Below are positions 1-8,390 of a stretch of DNA of 64,000 nt, piece by piece. Made by a program: the position numbers and the translations under genes. Source of the DNA: Ancylobacter sonchi (lineage in GTDB: Bacteria; Pseudomonadota; Alphaproteobacteria; Rhizobiales; Xanthobacteraceae); the NCBI RefSeq assembly GCF_018390695.1, contig NZ_JAHBGF010000013.1, positions 79,784 through 143,783 of the forward strand. The letters run 5' to 3'. Numbering within the stretch: position 1 is the first letter of the stretch; each line of letters opens with the position of its first letter. The notes below the pieces were generated by a model. It did not search any database, was not told the DNA's origin, and saw nothing but the letters and a program-made list of their open reading frames with translations.

Positions 1-928
1 TCTTCTGGTGGTGATCGTCGCGACGCTGTCGCTGAGTTGGGGCGATCGCGGGCTCGCGCCGCAGGACATTTTCGCGGCGCTTCAGGGCGACCCGATCGCC
101 GCGATCATCCTCGGCACGGTACGTGCGCCGCGGATCGCGACCGCGCTGCTGGTCGGTGCCTGCCTCGGCGTCGCCGGCGCCATCACCCAGGCGGTGATGC
201 GCAACCCGCTCGCCGAGCCCGGACTGCTCGGCATCAATGGCGGGGCGAGCCTCGGCGTCGCGCTGCTTGTGATCGGCGCGGAGGGAGCGGTCGGCCACCT
301 CATGCCGCTGGCCGGCTTTACTGGGGCCGCCCTTTCTGCCACCGCGATCTATGTGCTGGCCTGGCGAGGCGGCACATCCTCGATCCGGCTGATACTGGTC
401 GGCATCGGCATCGGCGCAGCGACGGGCGCGGTGACTTCGCTGCTCACCGTGCTCGGCGATATCAGGGATGTGCAGCGGGCGCTCGCCTGGATGGCGGGCA
501 GCATCTACAATGCCGACTGGACGAGGCTCCGATGGCTGGCCATGTGGTCGCTGCCCGCTCTTGCCATCACGTGGTGCCTCGCCCGCGATCTCGATCTGTC
601 CGCCTTTGACGACGATGTCAGCGGCGCGCTCGGCCTGCCGCTGCAGGCGATGCGCGCAGTGCTGACCGCCTTGTGCACTCTGCTCGCCGGGGCGGCGGTG
701 GCAGCTGCCGGGCCGATCAGCTTTGTCGGCCTGCTTGCCCCGCAACTGGTGCGCGGCCTGTCTTCCCGGCACGCGATCCGGCTGCCGGCGGCCGCAGTCT
801 GCGGGGCGCTCCTGCTGGCGAGCGCCGATCTGGTTGGGCGCCTGGTGCAATTGCCGGCAGGGCTTCTGACGCCATTGATCGGCGTGCCGTTCATCGGGCT
901 CCTGCTGTGGAGGCGAAGGAATGATTGA
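1..928 (+). CDS. FecCD-family iron-siderophore/heme ABC permease (5' end outside window)
   Basis: Inner-membrane permease of a FecCD/BtuC-type importer that moves Fe(III)-siderophore, heme or cobalamin from a periplasmic binding protein into the cytoplasm. The visible 300 or so residues are strongly hydrophobic with many membrane segments and contain the family-typical stretches RAPRIATALLVGACLG, TQAVMRNPLAEPGLLGINGG and GPISFVGLLAPQLVR. Translation is open to the first base of the window and the first helix seems already entered, so the true start lies upstream. The stop overlaps the following ATPase gene by 8 bp, indicating translational coupling. The substrate cannot be told from the permease alone. 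Confidence 0.9.
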   Translation, partial: LLVVIVATLSLSWGDRGLAPQDIFAALQGDPIAAIILGTVRAPRIATALLVGACLGVAGAITQAVMRNPLAEPGLLGINGGASLGVALLVIGAEGAVGHLMPLAGFTGAALSATAIYVLAWRGGTSSIRLILVGIGIGAATGAVTSLLTVLGDIRDVQRALAWMAGSIYNADWTRLRWLAMWSLPALAITWCLARDLDLSAFDDDVSGALGLPLQAMRAVLTALCTLLAGAAVAAAGPISFVGLLAPQLVRGLSSRHAIRLPAAAVCGALLLASADLVGRLVQLPAGLLTPLIGVPFIGLLLWRRRND

Positions 929-1760
929 ACCGACATCTCCGGTGCTGCTGCAAGCGCACGACGTCACCATCGGCTATCAGGGCCGGAACGTCGTGAATCG
1001 GCTCTCGATCGGCATCGAGCGCGGCCGGTTCACCGCCCTGCTCGGCCCGAATGGTTGCGGCAAATCCACTCTCCTGCGGGCTCTCGCGGGGCTGCTCGCT
1101 CCCAAGTCCGGCGCGATCAGTCTGGAGGGGCAGCCGATCGCGCAGCTCTCGCGCAAGCAGCTGGCACGGCGACTGAGTTTTCTGCCCCAGATACCGCGTG
1201 CGCCGGATGACATCACGGTGCGCGATCTGGTGGAACAGGGCCGCTACCCGCATCGTCGGCCGCTCGCCCCGTGGTCGGCAGCCGACCGGGCGGCCTGCAC
1301 CGAAGCGCTGGAGCTGACGCACATGGTGGCGTTGGCAGAGCGGCCACTGGCCGCGCTCTCGGGCGGGCAGCGCCAGCGCGCCTGGCTGGCGATGACGTTG
1401 GCGCAATCCGCCGACATCCTGCTGCTCGACGAGCCGACCACCTATCTCGACATGGCCCACCAGCTGGAGCTGCTCGCGCTGCTGCGCCGGCTGGTCGACG
1501 AGCGCGGCAAGACGATCCTCGCCGTGCTGCACGACATCAACCAGGCCGGGCAGTTCGCCGACAAGCTGGCCCTGCTGAGCGATGGCGCCATCACCAGTAT
1601 AGGGCCGCCGGCCGATGTCATAACCACCGAGACCATTCGGACAGTGTTCCATGTCGACGGGATGGTGCTTGTCAATCCGATGGCGCCATGCCCGCTCTTC
1701 CTGCCGAGGACGGCGCTAGCGAGCATCGATGCCGCGGATGATGATACTATGCGAAGCTAG
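921..1760 (+). CDS. Iron-siderophore/heme-type ABC transporter ATP-binding protein
   Basis: Cytoplasmic ATPase that powers the permease encoded immediately upstream (FhuC/FecE/BtuD class). Walker A GPNGCGKST lies at residues 42-50, the Q-loop Gln near 90, the signature LSGGQ at 146-150, Walker B ILLLDE at 166-171 and the switch His in VLHDIN near 204. The length of 279 aa is normal for the family. The ATG overlaps the end of the permease gene. No binding-protein gene follows; the next DNA is an IS relic, so the rest of the importer is probably upstream of the window. Confidence 0.93.
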   Translation: MIEPTSPVLLQAHDVTIGYQGRNVVNRLSIGIERGRFTALLGPNGCGKSTLLRALAGLLAPKSGAISLEGQPIAQLSRKQLARRLSFLPQIPRAPDDITVRDLVEQGRYPHRRPLAPWSAADRAACTEALELTHMVALAERPLAALSGGQRQRAWLAMTLAQSADILLLDEPTTYLDMAHQLELLALLRRLVDERGKTILAVLHDINQAGQFADKLALLSDGAITSIGPPADVITTETIRTVFHVDGMVLVNPMAPCPLFLPRTALASIDAADDDTMRS

Positions 1761-1891
1761 GCACCTGCGCCGGAACTGTGACGGTACGGACGACCTGAGC
1801 CCTCAATGATGCTGAGGTCTTACAGCACTGTCGTGCAGCGAGTAACAGATCGTCCTGATTCCGAACGGTGCCGGCTCTGAATGACCGATTG

Positions 1892-2535
1892 CGTTGAAGA
1901 AGTCGGCTGTTTGACAGTGCGCCCCGAGTTGGCGGCCGGGATATGAGCGGCCTTTCGGCTTTTTCAGCCCAGGATTGGGCTGGGGGTGGGGACCAGCTTC
2001 GCCAGTTTCCTGAGGTTTTAGGCGGTGGCGGCGAGCAAGAACTCGTCGCGGGCTCCGCATGGCCCTCGAAGGCGTAATCGGTCGAGCCGCAGGATGCGCT
2101 TGAGGTGAGCGAACAGCATCTCGACCTTCTTCCGCTCGCGCCGGGAGGCGGCGTAAGCGTCGGTCTTCGCGATGTCCCTTGCCATGTCGCGAGCGCCCTC
2201 GTGGATCGAGCGAGGGATCTTCCGGGCCGGCGTGTTCGGGCAGCACTGCGGTTTCAGGGAGCAGGCGTCGCAGTCGAACTTGCTTGCTCGGTAACGCATC
2301 ATGCCGTCGTCATCGACGAGCGGAGCCGAGCTTCGGTAGACCCTCTGGCGGGGTCTCAGCTTCTTCCCGGCCGGGCAGGTGTAAAGATCGCGGGCGTGGT
2401 CATAGGCGAAGTCCGAGCGGCTGAAGGTGCCGTCGGTCGGGACGCTCTTGTCGAACACCGGGATGTGCGGCTCGGTCCCGCGTTTATGGACCAGCCAGCG
2501 ATGCACGCCGTGCTGCGGCACGGCACCGAGTTCCG
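1892..2535 (-). pseudogene. IS1182-family transposase relic (C-terminal part only)
   Basis: On the minus strand this reads as the C-terminal half of the transposase that is intact at 20673-22058: shared blocks include EPHIPVFDKS, LVDDDGMMRYRASK, CPNTPARKIPRSIHEGARD and KKVEMLFAHLKRIL. The N-terminal half is missing beyond about 2500-2535. The codon matching the Gln in AAAQNLRKLAKL of the intact copy is TAA here (2018-2020), and the frame stays readable for about 19 codons after it, so this is a nonsense change. An end resembling the intact element's inverted repeat (CGTTGAAGAAGTCGG, one mismatch) sits at 1892-1906. The gene cannot give a functional transposase. Confidence 0.85.
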
Positions 2536-2578
2536 GCCAGCCTAAGCCACGACAGATGGGCGAGACAGGAGGCCGCAA

Positions 2579-3166
2579 CGAGCTCCCGAGCGGGAGCGAC
2601 GCCCGAGGGAGGGAGCAGGTGATGGCGCCGATACTGTAGCATGCTGCCGACCAGGTCGGCCGACTGCGGTTTCAACCAAGCCACCCTGCACCCAGCTAAC
2701 CCATCAAGTGCCGATGAGCACGCAGAGAACGCAGGCACCCAATGGCAGCAACCGCTCAAACCGAGCAGCCAGACTTGACCCGTTAGAGAACGGAATCGGC
2801 GCACAGCGGTCATGTTCAGCCGCGATTGTCTGAGAGAGGCGGACTGAGGCTTACAATCGGTGGTCATCTACGGGGGCTGGCTATAAAGCCCGATGGGGGT
2901 ACGTGAACCAGCCCCTTAATCGTACTGTGGAGAGCTATCGGCGGGGTTGCTCAACCCACAGCGGACTAAGTTGTGCGGTGATCGAGGGCGATCGGCGGCA
3001 ATATCGCGCAATCGGCGGTGTTTGGCGGGCGGCGAGCGATCAAGAAGAGAACTATGTGTTCGCTATAGCCCTATGATGCACGGATACGACGAAGGCCTCA
3101 CTAAATGGGCGGGGGGATTTGTTGTCCCAATCTGTCCGCCTGCGGGCCAGGGGGCTGCGGATGACC
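2579..3166. other. Gene-poor stretch with IS-like debris
   Basis: No convincing coding sequence. Open frames here have no recognisable protein features. Positions 2991-3019 hold a 29-bp stretch that recurs with 24/29 identity and the same orientation at 19396-19424, on the other side of the redox island; each copy repeats ATCGGCGG-like units internally, which is reminiscent of insertion-sequence ends. I could not assign it to an element. Confidence 0.45.
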
Positions 3167-4066
3167 TCAAGGCGTTGGATTTGAAGATCGCGCTTCCGCC
3201 AGCAACCAATTTGCAAAAAGCTGTATTGGCCCTTCACTCAATCGGATCGGCTCCGGTAGGATGAGACTGAAGGTCTTGGAGATCGACTGCCCGTCCGGCC
3301 AAGGCGCGACCAGACGCCCCTCCACCAACTCCTTTTCTATATAAAGGCGCGGCACCAGCGCGACGCCGAGACCGGCCAGCGTGGCTTCGATCTGCATGGA
3401 ATGAAGATCGTACCGGGCACCAACCGCAGGGTTGGTCAGCACGATCCCGCTCTCCAGCGCATAGCGTTCCCAGGCATCCGGGTTCTGGCGTCGATGAAGG
3501 CGCGGCAGCTCATCTAGCGATACCGCTCCTTCACCTCTACCGAGAAGCGCCGGATGGCAAACCGGAACCAGCGTCTCGTGCAGCAACCGGTGCGTTCTCA
3601 TCCCCGTCCAGGCGGGATGCTCAAAATGGATCGCGGCGTCGAAGCCGCTTCCGGCAAGCACAAACGGCTCCATGCGTTCGGCAAGGTGCACGATGATGTT
3701 CGGGTGCAGGTCACGAAACCGCGCCAACCGGGGAATGAGCCAGCGCGTGGCGAAGGTCGGCAGGGTGGCGATGTCGAGGCTCGCGCCGTCGCTGGGCTGC
3801 CCCATCAGATATTGGCTGTCGCGCTCCAGCCGGTCGAGGGACTCGCGAACCTGAACCGCGTAACGCTCGCCGTTCGGCAGGAGCCTGACGCGATTGCCCA
3901 CCCGCTCGAACAGCGTAACGCCGAGGAACGCTTCCAGCCGGCCGATCTGGCGACTAATGGCCCCTTCGGTCAGTGCCAGTTCGTCCGCCGCCCGCGCGAA
4001 GCTGCCGTGACGAGCTGCCGCTTCGAATGCCATGAGCGCGGAATGACTGGGAATCTTGCGGCGCAC
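3167..4066 (-). CDS. LysR-family transcriptional regulator (GcvA-like)
   Basis: DNA-binding regulator of 299 aa. The N-terminal winged helix-turn-helix is clear: FEAAARHGSFARAADELALTEGAISRQIGRLE, followed by LFERVGNRVRLLPNGERY. The rest matches a LysR substrate-binding domain of normal length. The opening MRRKIPSHSALMAFEAAARHGS resembles the GcvA-like branch. It is divergent from the operon starting at 4232, with a 165-bp intergenic region carrying an inverted repeat, so it probably controls that operon and itself. The effector is unknown. Confidence 0.9.
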   Translation of the reverse strand: MRRKIPSHSALMAFEAAARHGSFARAADELALTEGAISRQIGRLEAFLGVTLFERVGNRVRLLPNGERYAVQVRESLDRLERDSQYLMGQPSDGASLDIATLPTFATRWLIPRLARFRDLHPNIIVHLAERMEPFVLAGSGFDAAIHFEHPAWTGMRTHRLLHETLVPVCHPALLGRGEGAVSLDELPRLHRRQNPDAWERYALESGIVLTNPAVGARYDLHSMQIEATLAGLGVALVPRLYIEKELVEGRLVAPWPDGQSISKTFSLILPEPIRLSEGPIQLFANWLLAEARSSNPTP

Positions 4067-4100
4067 GAGCCTCTCCGCGGCAATGACCGAAATGCGACCC

Positions 4101-4127
4101 CTTCATAATGACATTTAGTCACTGAAG
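4101..4127. promoter_or_regulatory. Candidate LysR-type operator
   Basis: Nested inverted repeat in the divergent intergenic region: CTTCA at 4101-4105 pairs with TGAAG at 4123-4127, and the 13-bp palindrome TGACATTTAGTCA lies inside at 4109-4121. It sits about 35 bp upstream of the LysR start and about 105 bp upstream of the operon start. The role is inferred from position and symmetry. Confidence 0.4.
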
Positions 4128-4231
4128 GATGACCTCATATCGCTGTTTGGCCGAATTTCGCGGAACTATCATGATCAAACATCAATGAAAGACAAGCCTG
4201 TCGCCTCAAGCGACCGGCCGAGGATGGTCCG

Positions 4232-4777
4232 ATGATCTACACGGTAGAATGCAGCTTTGCCGACCCGGTCAGCGAAGCGGAATGGAACGACTTTTACAGC
4301 CTGGACAAGCTGCCCGCCCTCATATCGGTGAGCGGCTTCCACACCTCGCAGCGTTTCAAGGCGTTGAGCCGTGGCTGTCCCGCCTATCTCGCCCTTCATT
4401 CGATAGACGGCCTCGACATCCTGACGGGTGAGGAATACCGCCGGAAGGGCGGCGGCAATTTCGCACGCTGGCAACAGCACATCACCGACTGGCACCGTAA
4501 CCTCTATGGCGGGATCGACCGCGCGCCGGCCATTGCAGAGGGCGAATATCTGGCGTTGAGCGCAACAGGCCCCGACCCTCTGGTCCGGCTGGGCCTCACC
4601 CCCTCGGCGATGCGGGCGGTGGCCATGGAGAAGGTCCCCGAACACCGCTGGCTCGCCAAGGTCGAGCGGAGCGCCGGGCCCGACATCGAGCAACTGCCGG
4701 TCGACGTCCATCTCTACGCGCCGATGACGGCGCAGTTGAGGAATGAGCATCACGCTTCCTTCGAGAAGGAGCGGTAG
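4232..4777 (+). CDS. Conserved hypothetical protein, EthD/dimeric alpha-beta barrel-like
   Basis: Protein of 181 aa without a signal peptide or membrane segment. The opening MIYTVECSFADPVSEAEWND, the FYSLDKLPALISVSGF stretch and the following FHTSQRFKA resemble the first repeat of dimeric alpha-beta barrel (EthD-like) proteins; the second half could be a second, diverged repeat. It is first in a tight three-gene operon with a tautomerase-like protein (5 bp downstream) and a metallo-beta-lactamase-fold hydrolase, and is divergent from a LysR gene. This suggests a role in small-molecule turnover. No catalytic residues can be named, and the fold assignment is tentative. Confidence 0.65.
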   Translation: MIYTVECSFADPVSEAEWNDFYSLDKLPALISVSGFHTSQRFKALSRGCPAYLALHSIDGLDILTGEEYRRKGGGNFARWQQHITDWHRNLYGGIDRAPAIAEGEYLALSATGPDPLVRLGLTPSAMRAVAMEKVPEHRWLAKVERSAGPDIEQLPVDVHLYAPMTAQLRNEHHASFEKER

Positions 4778-4782
4778 GCCCG

Positions 4783-5109
4783 ATGCCAAATGTCACGATC
4801 TATATTCCGACAGACAGGATGCCGCCGGACGAAGCTCTTGCGGAACTCACGGGGCAATGCACCGACCTCTGCACCGGCATTCTCCGGGCCGCATTGGCGA
4901 ATGTGCATATTGTCTATGTCGCTGTCCGGCACGGCCGGGGCCACCCGGCCTTCGCGGAAATCCAATATCGCCTTGAGCCTTTTCGGACGCCGCAGGTCAT
5001 GGAGCGGTTCATGGAGGGGTTGGACAACGCCATAACGCGCAACGCTGGCCTTACCGCGCGCATCCGTTGCTTTGGCTATGAAACGTCGAGCATTCACGCG
5101 CGAAATTGA
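4783..5109 (+). CDS. Tautomerase-superfamily-like small protein
   Basis: 108-aa protein starting MPNVTIYIPTDRM. In 4-oxalocrotonate tautomerase/MIF-type enzymes, Met removal exposes a catalytic N-terminal proline; here Pro2 is followed by a hydrophobic beta-strand as in that family, and the order strand, acidic helix (PPDEALAELTGQCTDLC), strand (VHIVYVAVRHG) fits. It lies between the EthD-like gene and the MBL-fold gene in one operon, so the three probably act on the same compound. Assignment rests on the start and secondary-structure pattern only. Confidence 0.65.
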   Translation: MPNVTIYIPTDRMPPDEALAELTGQCTDLCTGILRAALANVHIVYVAVRHGRGHPAFAEIQYRLEPFRTPQVMERFMEGLDNAITRNAGLTARIRCFGYETSSIHARN

Positions 5110-5130
5110 GCGGGTGCCTGGAGAAAACCA

Positions 5131-5976
5131 ATGTCTAGTCTCGCATTTCCGAGCCAACAAATCGGTGACTTCACCATCACCGCAATCAGCGATGGCTATC
5201 TCCACGCCAGTTTCGACTTTCTCGCGAATATCGATCCGACTGACGCCTCCCGGATGCAGGAGGATGCGGGGATAAGGGATCACACCTCGATCCATATCAA
5301 CGGCTACCTGGTGCGCGGAGGCGGTCACACCGTCCTGATCGATGCCGGAGCGGGTGGTTTCAAGCAGTGGGGCGGCCGATTGAAAACCAATCTGCGGCTT
5401 GCCGGCATCCAGCCTTGCGAGATCGACGCGATCCTGCTGACGCACGCCCATCCCGATCATGTCGGGGGTTTGATCGACGCATCCGGGGAAGCCGTCTTTC
5501 CGAATGCCGAGCTGGTCGCGCACCATCGGGAAGTCTCGTTCTGGCAAGACGACGGCAATCTCAGCCGCGCGCCCGAGCGCTCCCGTGGCAACTTCCTCTT
5601 GGCGCGGCAAGCGTTCGACAGCTATCGCGCCAAACTGCGCGAGTTCGAGGATGGCGAGGTGCTGCCCGGCATCACGGCGATGCCTCTGCCGGGACATACA
5701 GCTGGGCACACCGGATATCGGCTCGATTCAGGCGATAAGAGCCTGCTGGTCTGGGGCGATATCGTTCATTTCCCGCAGATCCAGATTCCCCGGCCCGACG
5801 TTTCGATCGCGTTCGACCAGGATGCGCATCTCGCCGCCGAAACACGAACGAGGCTGCTGGACTGCGTCGCCACCGAGCACCTGCTGATCGCCGGCATGCA
5901 CCTGGGGGAACCCGGGTTCGCGCGCATCAGACGGACGGGCGATACCTATGCTGTCGCATATGAAAAATGCACATGA
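5131..5976 (+). CDS. Metallo-beta-lactamase-fold hydrolase
   Basis: 281-aa metal-dependent hydrolase. The HxHxDH metal-binding motif is HAHPDH at residues 105-110 in LLTHAHPDHVGG; further ligands are in LPGHTAGHTGY and in the Asp of VWGDIVHF. The family includes lactonases, thioesterases and glyoxalase II-like enzymes; the arrangement resembles the AHL-lactonase/PqsE-like branch, but the substrate is unknown. No signal peptide is seen, so a cytoplasmic location is likely. It is the last gene of the LysR-linked operon, 21 bp after the tautomerase-like gene. Confidence 0.88.
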   Translation: MSSLAFPSQQIGDFTITAISDGYLHASFDFLANIDPTDASRMQEDAGIRDHTSIHINGYLVRGGGHTVLIDAGAGGFKQWGGRLKTNLRLAGIQPCEIDAILLTHAHPDHVGGLIDASGEAVFPNAELVAHHREVSFWQDDGNLSRAPERSRGNFLLARQAFDSYRAKLREFEDGEVLPGITAMPLPGHTAGHTGYRLDSGDKSLLVWGDIVHFPQIQIPRPDVSIAFDQDAHLAAETRTRLLDCVATEHLLIAGMHLGEPGFARIRRTGDTYAVAYEKCT

Positions 5977-6610
5977 CACCAAGCGTGTTTATGTCCTGAA
6001 TGGGGACCCTGTCAGTCTGGGCCCAATATCGACGGGAGCATAGAAAATTCCTCGATCGTCGCGGGCAGTTCATCTGAATAACTACGGTGGGGACCGGGCA
6101 CATCCCAACCTGATTTAGTGGTCGAGGGCGACCGCTTTCATCAGGAGCCCCAAATTGCAGCTAAATCTGCTTTTGAAGTTCCCGCGGCAATCGGCGACGA
6201 CTGAGTAGCCATCGCGCAGACTGTCGCACCGCAACGTGCAACGGCGGAGGCTGGCGGGCCGTGCGGGATAGCGATGACAACTTTGTCTACTCTATACCCC
6301 TCTAAAATGCTCTTCGGGTGTTGGGCGCAACTAGCAGAAATCACATATTATTTTTCCGATTTCCAATCACGCCGTTTAGATGTGGCGTAAGAGCCCGCCA
6401 CGTATAGGTTTTATTTTGCACGGGAGATGGCAACGTTTTGAGCGCCCCGTCAGCCATCTTGAGGATGGGATTGAGGCGATCCGATCTCGTGTCGCGCCGG
6501 CGACGGTAAGCATCATCGATGCCCAATGACGGTTGAGGGTGAATGGCCGGCCATTGTCACGGGCCGGTTCGTGGGTCGACATTCATCGAATGAGGGTATA
6601 TACACGCGCT
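5977..6610. other. Intergenic region without a recognisable gene
   Basis: About 600 bp between the MBL-fold gene and the MarR-type gene. The short minus-strand frames at 6141-6344 and 6341-6526 have no family features I recognise. The 3' part holds the MarR promoter region. Base composition near 6290-6420 is more AT-rich than the surroundings, as in other debris-containing stretches of this window. Confidence 0.45.
6594..6605. promoter_or_regulatory. Candidate MarR operator, site 1
   Basis: GGGTATATACAC just before the preferred start of the MarR gene. A similar sequence, GGGTATATGCCC, lies at 7024-7035 ahead of the MFS gene. The two share GGGTATAT followed by a purine and C. Confidence 0.4.
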
Positions 6611-7009
6611 ATGTCTCGCTGCTACTGTTCCATGCTGCGCTTGGCGACCCGAAGGATAGGCTCGGTCTACGATCGGGCGCTCGCGCCGGTTGGCATTAAT
6701 ATCGCCCAGTTCTCCCTGCTGCGAACCATCCAGCGTCGCCAGCCCGTGAGCTTGACGGAGCTGGCCCGGAGCGTCGTGCTGGATCGCTCGACGCTCGGGC
6801 GCAATGTTCGGGTCTTGGAGCGTCTCGGCTTGGCGGCGATGGACCGCGGAGAGGATGATCACCGCGAGGCCGCCGTGAAGCTCACAGCCCGTGGAGTCGA
6901 AATTCTCGAGCAGGCCGGTCCGCTCTGGGAGGACTGCCAACGCAAGATCGAGACCCAGCTCGGTCCCGTGAAGGTGACCGCATTGCAAGAGATACTTCGT
7001 TCCGTCTGA
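6611..7009 (+). CDS. MarR-family transcriptional regulator
   Basis: Small winged-helix regulator of about 132 aa when started at the ATG of MSRCYCSMLRLATRR; an upstream in-frame start at 6533 would add 26 residues unlike the family. Helix-turn-helix and wing are visible in PVSLTELARSVVLDRSTLGRNVRVLERLGL and DRGEDDHREAAVKLTARG. MarR proteins usually repress their own gene and adjacent transporter/enzyme genes until a phenolic or other ligand binds. It is followed after 42 bp by the MFS gene and then a co-oriented redox operon. Start choice is uncertain: no strong ribosome-binding site precedes either ATG. Confidence 0.85.
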   Translation: MSRCYCSMLRLATRRIGSVYDRALAPVGINIAQFSLLRTIQRRQPVSLTELARSVVLDRSTLGRNVRVLERLGLAAMDRGEDDHREAAVKLTARGVEILEQAGPLWEDCQRKIETQLGPVKVTALQEILRSV

Positions 7010-7023
7010 TTTTGCCCATAAGC

Positions 7024-7035
7024 GGGTATATGCCC
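7024..7035. promoter_or_regulatory. Candidate MarR operator, site 2
   Basis: GGGTATATGCCC, an imperfect palindrome within CGGGTATATGCCCG, 17 bp upstream of the GTG start of the MFS gene. It resembles the site at 6594-6605, which supports joint control of the regulator and the transporter operon. Confidence 0.45.
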
Positions 7036-7051
7036 GTGACTGGAGACGTTC

Positions 7052-8364
7052 GTGACAGGCCCAACGCCGCAATCCTCGCAGTCATCTCCCCTGCCGGACC
7101 GTCTTGCCGCGCGCGGGGTCCATTACGGGTGGGTCGTCGTCGCCGTGACCTTCCTGACGATGATGGTGGCGGCGAGCGCGGTTGGTGCGCCGGGTGTTCT
7201 GATCGGCCCCTTGCAGAGGGAGTATGGCTGGACTGTCGCGGATATCTCGGCTGCCTTCGCGGTACGCTTCCTGCTGTTCGGTGCAGTCGGGCCTTTTGCG
7301 CCGCGTTCCTTAATCGCTTTGGCGTCAAGCGTGTCTGCGTCTTCGCGCTCGTTCTTATCGCTGCAGGCGTCATTGGCTCCTTCGCCATGACCAGCCTCTG
7401 GGAGTTGTTCCTGCTTTGGGGTGTCGTGGTGGGCCTGGGCACCGGTTTCACCGCCATGGTGCTCGGCGCGACAGTCGCTACTCGCTGGTTCGCAGCCCGC
7501 CGTGGGCTAGTCGTTGGCCTGCTGAGCGCCAGCGTCGCAACCGGCCAGGTGCTGTTCCTGCCTGCCTTCGCCGCGCTGTCCGAAGCCTGGGGATGGCGAC
7601 TCGCCCTGGGGCTACTTTTCGCCATGCTGGCGTTTGCAACGCTCCTCGTGCTGCTTCTGATGCGGGACCGGCCGGTGGATGTCGGTCTTCTGCCCTATGG
7701 CGCTACCGAGGCGCCGGCCGAAGCCTCGCACAACGCGTCTTGGGGCGACACCTTGATTGCGCCGATCCGCGTGCTCGGGGAGGCATCCCGTACCGGGACC
7801 TTCTGGATACTGTTCGGCACCTTCTTCATCGGCGGGTCCACGACGACAGGCTTGGTGCAAACGCATCTCGTCTCCATCTGTGGCGACTTCGGGATCACTG
7901 CGGTGACGGCTGCGGGACTGCTTGCCGCTATCGGCGCATTCAACTTCATGGGCACGATTGGTTCGGGTTGGTTGTCGGACCGCTTCGACAGCCGCTGGCT
8001 GCTGTTCTGGTACTATGGCCTGCGCGGGCTCTCGCTGCTCTATCTGCCCTTCACCGATTTCGGGCTCTACGAACTTTCCCTATTCACCGTCTTTTACGGT
8101 CTGGACTGGCTGGCGACCGTTCCGCCCACCGTCAAGCTGACGGCCGAAAGGTTCGGGCCCAACGCCACCATCGTCTTCGGCTGGATTTTCTTTGGCCATC
8201 AAATCGGTTCTGCGGTCGCAGCTTATGGCGCTGGCCTGACCCGCGACGTCTACGCCACCTACCTGCCGGCATTCTATATCGCGGGGCTCCTCTGCCTCAT
8301 CGCCGCGCTCGCCATCTTCGCGATCCGCCGCTCACAGGGCGGCGCGGAACCGCAATTGGCCTGA
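7052..8364 (+). pseudogene. MFS transporter with a single-base frameshift
   Basis: Major facilitator of about 437 aa, probably a carboxylate/small-organic uptake or efflux permease. The N-terminal part starts at GTG 7052 (GGAG at 7042-7045) and reads MTGPTPQSSQ..., then GVHYGWVVVAVTFLTMM and EYGWTVADISAAFAVRFLLFGAVGPFA; the continuation AAFLNRFGVKRVCVFALVLI and all later membrane helices are in a frame shifted by one. Inserting one base at 7300/7301 would restore a continuous family-length protein, so one base has been lost by mutation or in sequencing. It is first in the MarR-linked operon, 26 bp before the aldo/keto reductase. Confidence 0.82.
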
Positions 8365-8390
8365 CCCTTCCAGAAACGAAAGGCATCTTC

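Noticed and set aside
2484..2867. Minus-strand 127-codon frame
   Set aside because: Part overlaps the IS1182 relic in another frame; the rest shows no recognisable features.
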